Of a stretch of DNA of 64,000 nucleotides, positions 38,601 through 51,604 are shown one piece after another. Source of the DNA: Sinonovacula constricta (lineage: Eukaryota; Mollusca; Bivalvia; Cardiida; Solecurtidae); the NCBI GenBank assembly GCA_007844125.1, contig CM017561.1:58239215-58303214 (forward strand). Direction: 5' to 3'. The notes beneath the pieces were generated by a model. It saw only the letters and a program-made list of their open reading frames with translations, was not told where the DNA came from and did not search any database. A program made the translations under genes and the position numbers. Each line of letters begins with the position of its first letter. Within the stretch, counting starts at the first letter, position 1.

Positions 38601-41600
38601 CGTTTTTCTTAGCCACAGAGTTGTATTTACCTTGACCACGCGTTGGATGGTAATGGTCTTATTTCGCCCATCTTTGCCGTATGACAGTGTCTGATCACCA
38701 ACGTACACCCGGAGGTATTGGGGATTGTCATGGGTTCTGGGTAGACACAAAATCAGTTAATAATTAAATTAAAATAGTAATAATGAAACTATTAAAAAGC
38801 TAATGGGCAAAAACAAGTGCATATACATTACAACCTAAGTCAAGTGGTCTTTTTTATGCTTCAAATACTATATCATACTCAAGCGATATTATCATTCAGT
38901 TTTTGGCTGACAACAATAACAAAATAGACAAACAAGCAAACAAATAAACAAAATCAAAGAACAACAACACGAGCTGTGTGTTCGCACATTCGCAGTTTGA
39001 TGTTAAATTATGGAAAAAATGGGATTCATTTGAATAATAAAAAATCAGCGGTCATAAGTAAATACAATGTATAATATTTAACCAGGATTAAAACCCATTG
39101 TCTCTTGTTGTGCCAAAATCGAACTCGACTAAATGTATTCAGGCCGCTTTTAAAACTCATACAAAAGTGCAGGATCAGAAGGATAAGTCCGATGATGATG
39201 TTGTTGTTGTTTTTGTTGCTGCTGCTGCTGTAACTGCTGCTGCTCATGATTAAATGAAATGATGATGATGACAGTGGTGGTGGGGGGTAATGATGATGAT
39301 GATGATGATGATGTTGTTGTTGATGATGGTGATGATGATGATGAAGATGATGAATCCAGCATTTAATTTTATTTGTCATAAAATAAATGTTTCATCATCA
39401 TTAGTTTGCAAAGGGAGGTGTAGTTTGTAGATGCCAAATGCACCTTCCAAACCACGTCATCACGCGTAATATTTCGTTTAGCAGCCTTTTAGTAAGTCGG
39501 TTTCTTGGCCATTGTACGCAAAGTACAAACTCATTCAGTTTAAAATTCCAACAATACTTTCATCATATACCAGATTTCATCAAATGAATCATATTTCTTC
39601 CGGTGTTCAGAAATATCAAACTTTTAAAATAAAAAAAAAACAAAGCTGGGGCTATTTTCGTCGCATCTTTAATATTATCATAAACAAACCGAACAAGGTA
39701 AATCAGCGCTTCTACAATTGAAAGGAGCACGCCCTTTTTGAAGGTTAAATGGAACACTTGCTTTATCGCTGTTCCCAAATTGATCTTCAGGGCGAATCAT
39801 AAGCTAGCAGTGTTATTTGACGAATGCGTCTGGTGTTATTAAATTCAGATTGGGACGCACCCCGTTCTTGGTGGTAGGTATTTTGGGTTGAACAATGCGA
39901 TTTTTATGTGAAAATAAGCCGCTAAAACGTTTCTAATTCAGGTTATCTGCGAATCAAATTCTAGAGAGGTGTGTGCTTTTTAGACGTTGCGAGCAAGTGA
40001 TGTCTTAATAGTTTAGAATAGGAGTCAAATCTGTTAAGAAAACCCTGACACTGTCGGCCTAGGTTGGTTTAAGGGCAGACAATTACTGGATACGGTTTCA
40101 AGGCTGCAGTTCTTTTGAGACGATCCCCAAAGCAGAAAAATTACAAAGATTTACAAAGCTAACCCTATTTCGAATGGAAAAAGCACGGAAAATGCTTTTA
40201 CGTCGTTTCTGAAGAATAATTCGAATCTAAATTACTTAAATTAATTTCAAGTTTTAACAAATTGAGTTTGATTTAGGCGCGACAATCACTGGAAGTGAAT
40301 TTCAGTGCTGTTTTTTTTGTAAATCATTTATTTGGGTTTTACGGCACGCAGTACTATTGAGTTCATAGCCAATCCCGATTTTACATTCACGCCCGCAAAC
40401 ATGTTCCCGCATTCTTTAAACAATACAATGTACTCTAAATAAATGTTATTTTAAATCCTTTAAATTTAAATGATTATACGCCGCATTGATTTGTAATCAC
40501 TCGTACACTTTACCAGGCTCAGTACAGTTTTTTAAAATCACCATGAAGCCTGAACCCAAACCAATAAAAAGAGGATGAGTAATATTTCTTACAGGACTGC
40601 CTTATCATACAGTCTCTTGATCCCATTTCATTCCATCTTTGCTTTCCTTTTCTCGTAGTCCGACGTAATCAAGGTTTATGATGACGGTTACGTAATGAAG
40701 TGGTCAATATTTATTGAAGAATAGCTACTCATAAAATAACTTACGCAGGGAAACAGTGAGCTGCAGTAAGTACCCATCTCTGATTGACCAAAACCCCTCC
40801 GCACAAGTACTGCCCCAGATAATCTCTAATGGCAACCTGCCACGGCCATGCGCCAGGGGGCGCTCTTCTCCCGCCAATCACTCTGCGCACGCGCGAATAA
40901 TGATGGGGTGTCCCGCACTGAAGTGGGAAAAGCTGCAACTCGGTTGTGGTGGCAATGGTTGTTGTTGTTGTTGTCGTTGTTGTCGTAAGCGGGGTGGTAG
41001 TATCGGCTGTTTGTGACCTTTGCGGTTGTAAAAGTGCTGTGCAAGGAAAAATAACAAAATATTTTGTCTATACATTGTGGACACACGCTTAATTTGACAA
41101 TGTTGATTTAAAGGTGATATCCGACAGTTTGCCCATATCAAATACGTATAACAATATCGATATGCTGCTTTGGAGAATTTTGACATATTTTTTGTATAAA
41201 TTTATACTTTAGTCTTTATAAACACCAATTCAACTGAATTGTAAGACAGAACTAAGCGCGAAAAATAAACAAACAACAAAAACACTAAATGTGTATTTTT
41301 TCCAACTGTAAAAAAAAACCTCGATAGTGGTCTGTGCTAAAAATAGATATCGACGCCAGAGCGGATTACCCGGATGACTACATAACGTTATCTCAAAAGT
41401 AAGTGGTCAGGTGGTTTTCTAAGTTTAAAAACAGCTATCTCTGCAGCGTGGCTCGGATAGGAAATACCCGTTTTTGCAATGACGAGTGGTGATTTATGCT
41501 TGACTGTTCACACAGATTTAGGACATAAATGAACAACATTTTGCAGGAACTTTTCAAGTAACAATGAACTATTTGGTTATTTGAGAAAAGAAAATTTAGT

Positions 41601-44600
41601 TCAACCTGCTTGATTGCACCTTTAAGCTTATCAGCGACCACTCTTATGTCTTAATTACAAATAAAATAGTAAATACAGTGGTTGGATTTTACAGATAGGA
41701 CTGCAAAAACTGGGAATGGTATATTTTAAAAGTTTATGATGTCAAAAGGCCATTTAAAGCTAGTATCCGACTGACTGGACCAAAGTATTTTTATTAAACC
41801 TCTTAATAAATCATTGTTACCCGAACTAATCTTTTGTCATTGTTACATGAACTAAAATGTTGTTTTTTGATGTCCTACTCATGTCTGAAAAGGGAACCAT
41901 AATGCAACAATCGTCATTACAAACATGCATTTCTTATCTGAGCCACGCTGCACAGTTAGCTATTTTTAAACAAAGAAAACCACGTGACCTCTTATGTTTT
42001 AGCTCGTCCACGTCATCCGCTGTGACACCGGTGTCAATTTTTCGCAGTAATCCAAATCGTTCTTATTTATAGATTTGAAAAAAATGGAATAATTACGTGT
42101 TGATTAACGAGTTAAACTGCCCTCAAATTGGGGTACTGTTGAAAATAGCCAAAGTAATTTTTTTGTATGTGCAGAAATTATGCGCAAATAACCAAAACAG
42201 AGGCCAGATATTGTTACAAATATATAAGTAAACTTTCGAATACCACCTTTAAGGGTCTATATATTGGAAGTACATTTACAATGTTTGATGAGTTTAATAT
42301 GAACAGCAGAACATTAGCTTCCGTTTATGACGATTTTCGGTTTTAATTTTTATTATAATAACGCCGCTTCGCAGCATTGCGAAAAATCAATTATAATCAA
42401 GTTTGATACACATTTAATAAAATATGTTATGATTTTAATGTTCGCAAGCCTTTTTTTTAAATAACCTACTTTTGATGCAATTTTATCAGTTTTGTACGAT
42501 TTTTGCATCGGCAAATTCTGTAGAAGTTCCATTGATTTCCACCGTATAAAATGACAACCTCTGAATGTGTCAGGTGCAAGCAAGGACATTGCTCACAGGA
42601 AATGTCGAGAAAGTTATGTATTTACCCCTACACAGGCATAATTTAATAGTAAACAAAAATGGCCTTCCCAGAAAGTGTTATGTCTATTGAAGATGATACA
42701 TCTACGGCCTTGTACCACAGATTTATCGTATCGTACCTATAACGCGTGTGATTGACATTCAGTCGAGTTTCTATAGGTGTTGCCATAGGACCTCCTGTGT
42801 TGGAATTGACCATAGGACCTCCCGTCTATATAATACAACCTTTGATGAAGACATGAACACCGCGTTGGTTCGAGTCCCTTTCGCGGCAAAGAACTAAGGC
42901 CAGTATTCACCAACTATTCGTAAGAAATAATTGCTCAAGTAATGGATTTCAATCCAAAATATCTTCATTTTGTACTTAGTTGCATGCTTTATTTTTGCAT
43001 GACACTTTAATGCTGCTACTTTGGGCTTAAAATCACATTAGAACTTCATTAATAAGCTTCTTCATTGCTCGTATGAAAATTGTGACTTGGGACTTTCAGT
43101 CATTATTAAGGCTTAAGTAATGATTGGTGAATTTGGGCTTTAATGTGGGGAGGTCTTCCAGCGGACCTGCGGTGCGCCGGTGGTTCTACTCAGGCATTTG
43201 TCTGGGCGCTCCTCCACGAAAATAGCTGGACCGTCGCTATGAATGATTATTGGTCGCTGCGATGTATTTAAAAAAAATAAGATAAATATAGAAACTTGTA
43301 ATTTAAGCTAACATAGTAAACTAAAAAAAAAGACAACATTCTACTCACGGTGATCTAGTGGTATGCAACATTTGGTTTTCACGGTGCGTGTGACACACAT
43401 GGGGATTCCCCAGGAATGACGAGCCTCGAACTCACACTGAGATTCACACGTGCCACCATCGATCAGGTAACCACACAGGTCAAAATTGATATTGAAGCCT
43501 GAAAATAACATCATCATAATCTTATATTATATTTTTGTTACAAAACAGTCAATTTTCCATCTGATTATACCAGTACCTTTGCTCCTCTGAAGTAATCTTA
43601 TTTCTGGTTAATACCTACAATATTTTAGTTGATTATAGTTTGTGATGTTTTTTATCTAATCGTACATCGACATTGTGAATGCAAAACATCCAAGGATAAG
43701 CCACTTTGAGTTACATTCCACATACACACCGGTAATTCTTTCATGCGAAGAATTCCAAGGTTATCCGATTGGCCACTGACTGGATCACTATCATAACCGT
43801 AAAGTAAGAGTACTTCAAGGTAAAACGCCCGTAAACCAGTCATGAATAAGACCGGAGACAAAAATCTGGATAGCTTTATTAGCGTTCTTGTTTCTTTGCT
43901 CTTCTTTGCCAGAATACAACGTCATTGTCGTTTTTCGTGGGTTTTCTTTTTGACGCTAGTTTGAACAAAGTTACACGATTTATTTGGATACAAGCATAAT
44001 TTTTATGCTGGAGACTGTTAAAGAATTCGGAAGCTTAAAAGAATAACACTAAATTGTATCGCTAAAACTAAAATTTCTAATGAATGGATTTTTTTTTTAC
44101 ATCTGATGTATGTTCAAATATTTTCAACATTATATTTTTATAAAACGATCGATTTTCCAATCGAATAATCGAACATTCAGTCAATATTCCAACCTAATAC
44201 GGTGTTCTCGAGTAATCGAGTCCATATCCTGATAACTATTATTTTATGCATACACAGTTTTTTATATTAAAGATTGACCATTTCAGTTTCTTCAACAATA
44301 TCGTTGCTGTTTTTATTTTTTGTTGTTGTTGTTGCTATTTGTTTTGTTGCTTTTTGCTGTCCATATTATCGGCAAGAGGTATTTTCTGTATGATAAATAG
44401 TTCATAGAATAGCCACCAGTTTTATGAGATAATCGAATCAACAGGCAATCTGGAATCGTATAGCGAACGTTTCTGTTGCGGGTACCCTATCGTACTACAT
44501 AATAATGGCACTGTGTGTTAAGATCTGGCCTATTTTTGAAGAGCCTTATCGTACCAGAGGTAGCCGGAAGTTGCGGGTGTAAAACAAGACTTCATTGACG

Positions 44601-44859
44601 AATTATCTTGTATGGTAATCGGTCAGTGGGTTTTATCTCTGATATAATTGCTATATTAACACCGGGTGTTACTTAATATAGACTCCAATACCTATATTAA
44701 GAGATGGGAATTTGTACGAGACATTCTTGGCATAGTTTTCTAAATGCCAAACGAAGTGGGACTCGGAAATTTTACTACATAATAATAATAATAATTATTT
44801 ATTTATTTGTTTATTTATTTTTCTATTATCATCATCATCATCATTATCATCATCATCAA

Positions 44860-44893
<34 letters not shown>

Positions 44894-47800
44894 GTTGTTG
44901 TTGTTGTTATTGTTATAGTTGGGTTTGTGCTTTTTTGTTGCTGTTTTTGTTATTGTTTCTTTGCTATACAAAGATGTTATAATGTGAACAAATTTTATAT
45001 TAACAAAACATTCATATACACCCATTTGTGTTTCTAAATATTTAAATTGTGTTTCATCCCTATTTTTCTTCCTATGCAAACTTACTGTATATCACGCACA
45101 TTTTGAATAACACTCAATGATGCCACCATTTTGAAATGTCGTGAAAAGAAAATGTCAAGTTAAATAGTATTGCGTACTTCAATGTAGCTACTTAAAATGT
45201 GCATTTTTATTATCTGACATTTTCATATGTCAATATTTATTAAAGACAATATTTCAGAACTTAAGCTGACTTGCAGTTTTTAAGACAGTCACGCAGTATA
45301 ACGTTTCAAATGGGAAACTTGTTAAGATGAATTTAGGAAATTGTTTTCAGAATGAAAAGATAAAACTCAAGAAGTTACAATGGCATCTTGCAACTTTGTT
45401 AGATTGAAATGTACACAAAGGTTTCTAAAGTTAAGCCTTTTATTTATTAGTAAAAAACAAAACAAAATATTCACAAGTATTCAGTCATATTGTTTGTTTC
45501 CAAACATAGCAAACTTTTCATAAATCGTCGGTGCTACAATTTAACTGTTAACTCGATTGTCTGGGAGATTGCTGCGTCAATATCGACTTACGAGATGATC
45601 GAGTCAGTAATTAATCAGTAATTATTCGTATTGAAACTGTGTTTTGTGGCGATTTTTTGCTATTTCTTATGCTATGATCATTAGAAATAACAGATCTGAT
45701 TAGTCTTAAGCAACCATAGAAGTCAATTATCAGTTAATTGCGACAATACAATAGTAATTAGAATCATTTATATGATAAAGTTGTAAAATTGTTCTTTATG
45801 TATGTTCCGTATAATATATTTTAAACAAAGTTTACCAATTTATGTGTACAAAGAAATAGTACCTTACATTGTGATGAGAAATGGACTTCACCAACCTTAC
45901 CTATAAATAACAAATATTTTGGGGAAACGAACACGATAAGAATTTATTATTTCAGTTCTGATCGCTTTCACTTTGTATACTTTGCTCTTGAGTAAAATCT
46001 CCTCGCCCATGTAATGTATGTTGTCATTTAATTCATCCTTTAAGGCTTGTTACGTGTATATCCTTTGATGGACATTGGACTCAATTCCATCTTCACATGA
46101 ACTGGGTGCTACAACAATTTATTCTTCTCTGATCATGTTTTTTTTTCTTGATTCAAAGTTTATTTCACTTATAATCAACCATTTTTGTGTAGTTGTTATA
46201 ATCGAAATTATACCCATTTCTTTTCTAAACACTATATGGACATTATATTTCAATGACGTCACTACTTTCGTCAAACAAAACGTCAGCGCTTGGACATTTA
46301 TTCAAATGGATCGGTTTTCTTTCTTGGTTCATACGTTAGTCTATTTATCAACTATTTTCAAGATAACTTATTTTATTAGACAATACTTATTGAGAAAAAA
46401 TCTGAATGTTCATTCTTTTAAACTCTATCGCGATAGTGATCTCAAAAGTAAATTTTTGCGGTTTTCTTAGTTTAACAATAGCTATCTCTGCAACGTGTCT
46501 CAAATAGGAAATGCCTGTTAAAATAACGTGTAGGGATTTATGCTCGACTGTTCACGCAGATCTTGAGCATCAGTGAGCATCATTTTGCAAAACCATTTCA
46601 GGTAATAATGACTTCTTTTGTTTTCTGAGAGAAAAATAATTTAGTCCAAACTGTCGGATACCAACATAAATGGCTAAAACAAACACTCTGTTGTGGGTTG
46701 GGGGATCTCCTAACAGAATGTTAGCCATTATGTGACGTTTATAGTATTAATATGACACCAGGTACAAGTATATGCATATGTTTATTCATTAATTCGTTGC
46801 AACACCTCAACCATTTTTGTGCGTATCCGAAAATGTATGACGTATTATACTGTTGTCACTATAGCGACAGCTAGCTTGTTTGGCGGAGATTTTAAACCCA
46901 GACAAATGTCTGCATAGATCCATCGACTGGCAGAAATTTCTAGAAGTAAAATAGCCGAGGTGTTTCGACTAAAATACAACAACACTTAACTTAAATAGCC
47001 AATCTGTTCTGATTGGCGTCCATTTGTCCGGTTTTGAATTAGGGCAATAAATGCATCGTTATTGACATGGCTGAAATATGATGAGAGTTTATAAATAAAA
47101 AGACAAATATTTCGTGTGTTTTTGCACGTTTTATGTTATACTGTCAAACAGCTATTCGCAATGTGCATTTAAGCCAGACAGGTGTGTTTTTTTGATTTGT
47201 TGAATCCAAATTCGAGACAATATTTTTCATGGAAACTGATGTTTTATTCATGTCCCGTGTCTTTCCAAATGTTCAATTTTTTCAAATGTTAGTATATGTT
47301 ACCAATGCTCATAGACCTTAACATATTTCTTTATTTAGAGAACAAATATTGTTGTCGGTCCGATGTTTGTTGTTTTCAGCAATAAGATGCTATGAACATA
47401 TTTATGTTTTATTGGTGTTTCAAAAATTACTTTCTGGAGAAAGACACAACAACATTGTTTTATCATCATCTTTTGTTGTTGCTGCTTTAGAGCAGGGCTT
47501 AATTATAAGGACTCAAATCGTATCTCAAAAAATTAATCAATTAAAACTGTGGTTGACAAATTTATCGAAATTTTATATTTTTGTTAACTAAAATTTGTAC
47601 ACACGAACGATTAGCAATAACACAGAGATTCCGGAAAATTAAACTCGCCGAAATGTGTCATACTGAGGTGAATTTTATCTTTAAAAAAATTCGCAATAAT
47701 GTTAACCATTTTGAATGCTATCAAAAATGATATTGACAATTCTTAGTAGAAAGTGGAAAACTACTTGAATTTAAGAGCAAGTTAATTAATTTAAAATGAT

Positions 47801-50800
47801 ATAAATTAACAGTGAATTTGCACAATTTCACTTGTTTAAACAGAAAAGCAAGCACATACACAATGCTGTGAATTGTTCCAAAGGGACCTTTATATATTAT
47901 TTGTACTAAAAACGCGGACATTGCATATTATACATATTACATATTAGCAAACATACATGGGCGCCGCCATATTGGAAAACCAATAATTAATATGAAAATT
48001 ATTATGGCGGCGTCCATGCACGTTTGCAATTATGTAATAAAAGCAATTAGTTGTGCTTGAGCTGGCAAATGCTCGTAGAAGCGACTTAAAACATGATTGG
48101 CATTTTAACAAAGTGAATACTGGTTTAATTTACATCGCTTTATTATATCATTAAAATATTATTTCTTCAAAACTTAGCGCGTTATCTATCTTTACAATAA
48201 ACCGCATTATCGCGGTTTCTGTCTGGTTTGGCCGGTTTACGGGTACGTCATCAAACAACACCATACATTTTAGCTAGCAGATGATGATTTTGTGTAGAAA
48301 TACAAAAGACTTTAATTGTCTTTGGTGCTTATGTGTAAATTAAGGACATGTGAAAAAGAATGAAATCTATTGGCGTTGATTGCACGAAGCAATAATTTCT
48401 GCTTTCATATAGATAAGAGTACAAAAACGATATTAGCCAACGTGTCGGGCACAAATACAAGTCACTTGCTTGCTCATCTTTTAAGCAGTTATCCGAATTT
48501 TTTTATACAAAATACATGCAAAGCTCTATTTGGTCATTATTAATGCACAAATTCGTACTTTAGTCTAAGTGAAGACTACCAAATGTTTTAATAGAAATCG
48601 CAAAAAAAAATCTCGCTAAATGTTTTTTCGTTCTAAGTCTATGTATAGGTTCGATAGAGTTTTCTGCTAAAATAGATTTCGACGACAGGGTGGATTAACC
48701 TTATGATGATATAACGTGATTTTAAAGAAAGTGGTCACGTGGTTTTCTTATTTTAAAAATAGCTTATTGTGCAACGTGACTAAGATAAGAAACACATTTG
48801 TAATAATTAGTGAGGTGTTATTCTTCACTTTTCTCATAGAAGTACACATAAAAACATCATTTCCCGGTAGCTGTTCAGGTCACTATGACTGATTTGGTTG
48901 TTCGAGAAAAAAATAGCCCAAACTGTTAGATACAGACACAGTAAGGCATTCATTGCCTTCACTTACTATACTTAGTTCAAAGGTAACCGTATTTACTATT
49001 ATGCTGTTTGTAAGTAGCATTCTTTGTTGGTTGTTTAGTCCCGGTGCACCGAAAGAGGCTTACTCTTAGTTGTTTTATTTTTACTGGGTGTTCTTTTAAT
49101 TACATGTATTTACATTGTTTGTCTTAGAAAAAAACAGCCATAAGTGCTAGTTCGGAGTGTTTAAGGAACTTGTTTGTTGCCCAGTCGGTCGATATGGAAA
49201 CGGGCTTTTTAAGGCGGTAACTGTTAGAGCGCGACTCCTATATTATGGAATTCTCACTGAAAATTCCACATGGGGAAAGTTTGTTTTGCGGACTTTCTAA
49301 ACCTGATCAATACGGGTCCTAATTCGGTAAACGGTGTTCTATTTTATGTTTTTATTTTTATTTTTGTGTGTATGTCTTTAACTTTCAAAATAAACAATAA
49401 GATACTGAAAAAAACATACTACGTTCGAGATAAAATACTTTCTGAACAATTCTTATTAGTGTAATGTGAGGCTACTGCCCATGTGCATTTGCTGCTGGTT
49501 CACTTAAGGTTTATAATTTATTATAAATATTTTGCATTTTTTCTAAATATGTAACAGTCTAGAAAATCTATTAAATGGGGTGTCGGATTTTGCTTTTTAT
49601 TTTGTTTTCAAACATTCTATCTCAGGAATTTAAGTTATACAGGCTTTTTCTCGAAAAATTATAGTATACTGAAAACTTTTAAATTAAAACCATAACGTTT
49701 CAAGAGTCTTTGTTACTTTCTACCCTACTGCTTTAATCTTTTACATCTCCAACCATTTGCGTCGCCTTTGATGCTTCGCATCAACGACTTTTAATCTATT
49801 CATGTCCCGTGTCATTGTCATTTGACATTGGCATTTGACTTGCATAATTATTATTTATACCTTAGGGTTTCACCGAATCATGCTTGATATATACCACAAG
49901 GTACTGGAACATGTGGTAATGTCTTTGAAAAAAAATATCACGTACATTTTAATAGATGCCAGCAGGCAGTTGTTCATAATATTTAAAATAGATTTTCTAA
50001 AATACACGAGCATTATAAACATAAAACCTAAAACTATGTATGCACTTATTTCCTCGAATGGCGTTACAAACAATGTAAATAAATACTTGCTAATGGCACA
50101 TAATGACTTTGCCATCATCAAAGTGTGAAAGAGGAGCATAATTACTAAAATAACCAGTTGTTAGCGTTTACTTCGATTTCGTTTCTATGGTAACGCAAGT
50201 CAGTCAACTGTTACGTCAAGCAGTCAACATCGTAACCTTGTCAATGGATAAGATAACTGTCAGTTCCTGACGGCAAATTTCGTTGCTATGGTAACGTAAA
50301 GTCAGGCAACCGCAGTCAGTATTGTGATCGCGTCATTATCAGACTGTCGTCAATAATCGAGACTGTCAGTTTTCAGCGACAAATTTTGCAAAGCACGCAA
50401 AATACAACCCCAAAGATACGCATTTTGTCATTTCGTATTTTTGTTCAAACGAAATGATATTAGATCCAGAAAGGACGCCAAACTGAAATGGATTTCAGCA
50501 TTAAGTAAATTAGTGAGACAGAACAAGAAATCGGATATGTCATTTTGGCATTCCGCTGAGATTTTTTCTTCTTTGTTGTTATTTTTGTTGTTGTTGTTGT
50601 TTTTCTTGACGTGGTCAAAAAAAAAAAATTAGAAATGTAGTTTTTTTTTTAATATTTAGCAAAAGATCAGCATGACACTGGAAATTAGAATATTAACATT
50701 TATATATCGTGATTATTACGTTTTGAGCACATTTTAAAGTACAACTCTTGTTTGCTAAGAAACCATTTTTAAATATTATATTTCAAAACTTCCAAATTGA

Positions 50801-51532
50801 TGGTTTGTGTTGTGTCTTATGTTGTACACAGTTTAAACTGGGAATGCTATGTAAGGTCAAAAGCATACATACTTCATTGTTTAATTCATTTAAGCAATTC
50901 CAAAACGAATTTTTCAGACGTAGATAACATAGAACAAATACACATTTTTATAACATTTTATAATTTATCATTGTTTTAAACTCAACTGTTGAATATTAGA
51001 AAATTTGAATATAAAATTAGGTATAGTACAAAAGAGTATGTATTATATTTACAGTCGCCAAAGCATAACGACGACTTAAGATCTATTTAAATAAAACAAT
51101 TCAGAAAGAAACGCATCAAACATTTGATGGCAAGTCGTTCGTTTTTTTTTATGGACGGTTGTTTGTAATATAAGTTTGTTTTCGAACAAAAAAAGCTCAT
51201 ACAAATATTATGAAACTGTAACATATACGCAAATTTCAAAAAGAAAATTTCGCAAAGAAAAAACTGCCGCATATCTTTGAAACAACATTGAAATTCAATC
51301 GTGTTATTTGTCAAATTCTTCCTAGTTGTGCTTTGAAATTGAGCGAATTCTATTATTACAACATTTTGTAATTAACAAGTTCACACAAATGTTCTGATTT
51401 TTTTAAAATTAAAAAAACGATGAAAATCACGTTAAGTTCTTAAATGAACCTTTACGTTTATGGCGCTAATATAAACTGACATCGCCGTGCTTTTATTTCG
51501 TCATTTTAATTAAATGGTATTTTCTACTTATA

Positions 51533-51604
<72 letters not shown>

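Noticed and set aside
44704..45079. Ile-, His- and Asp-rich frames on both strands
   Set aside because: Translations of the compound microsatellite at 44780-44908.
46075..46470. 131-codon plus-strand open frame in protease intron 1
   Set aside because: AT-rich hydrophobic translation without a recognisable domain. Its 3' end runs into a family-A MITE, and it lies antisense in an intron.
49760..49800. Hairpin GATGCTTCGCATC followed by T-rich DNA, and a similar one near 55890
   Set aside because: Could be a Helitron 3' end, but the required CTRR terminus is not clear and no 5' TC end was found.
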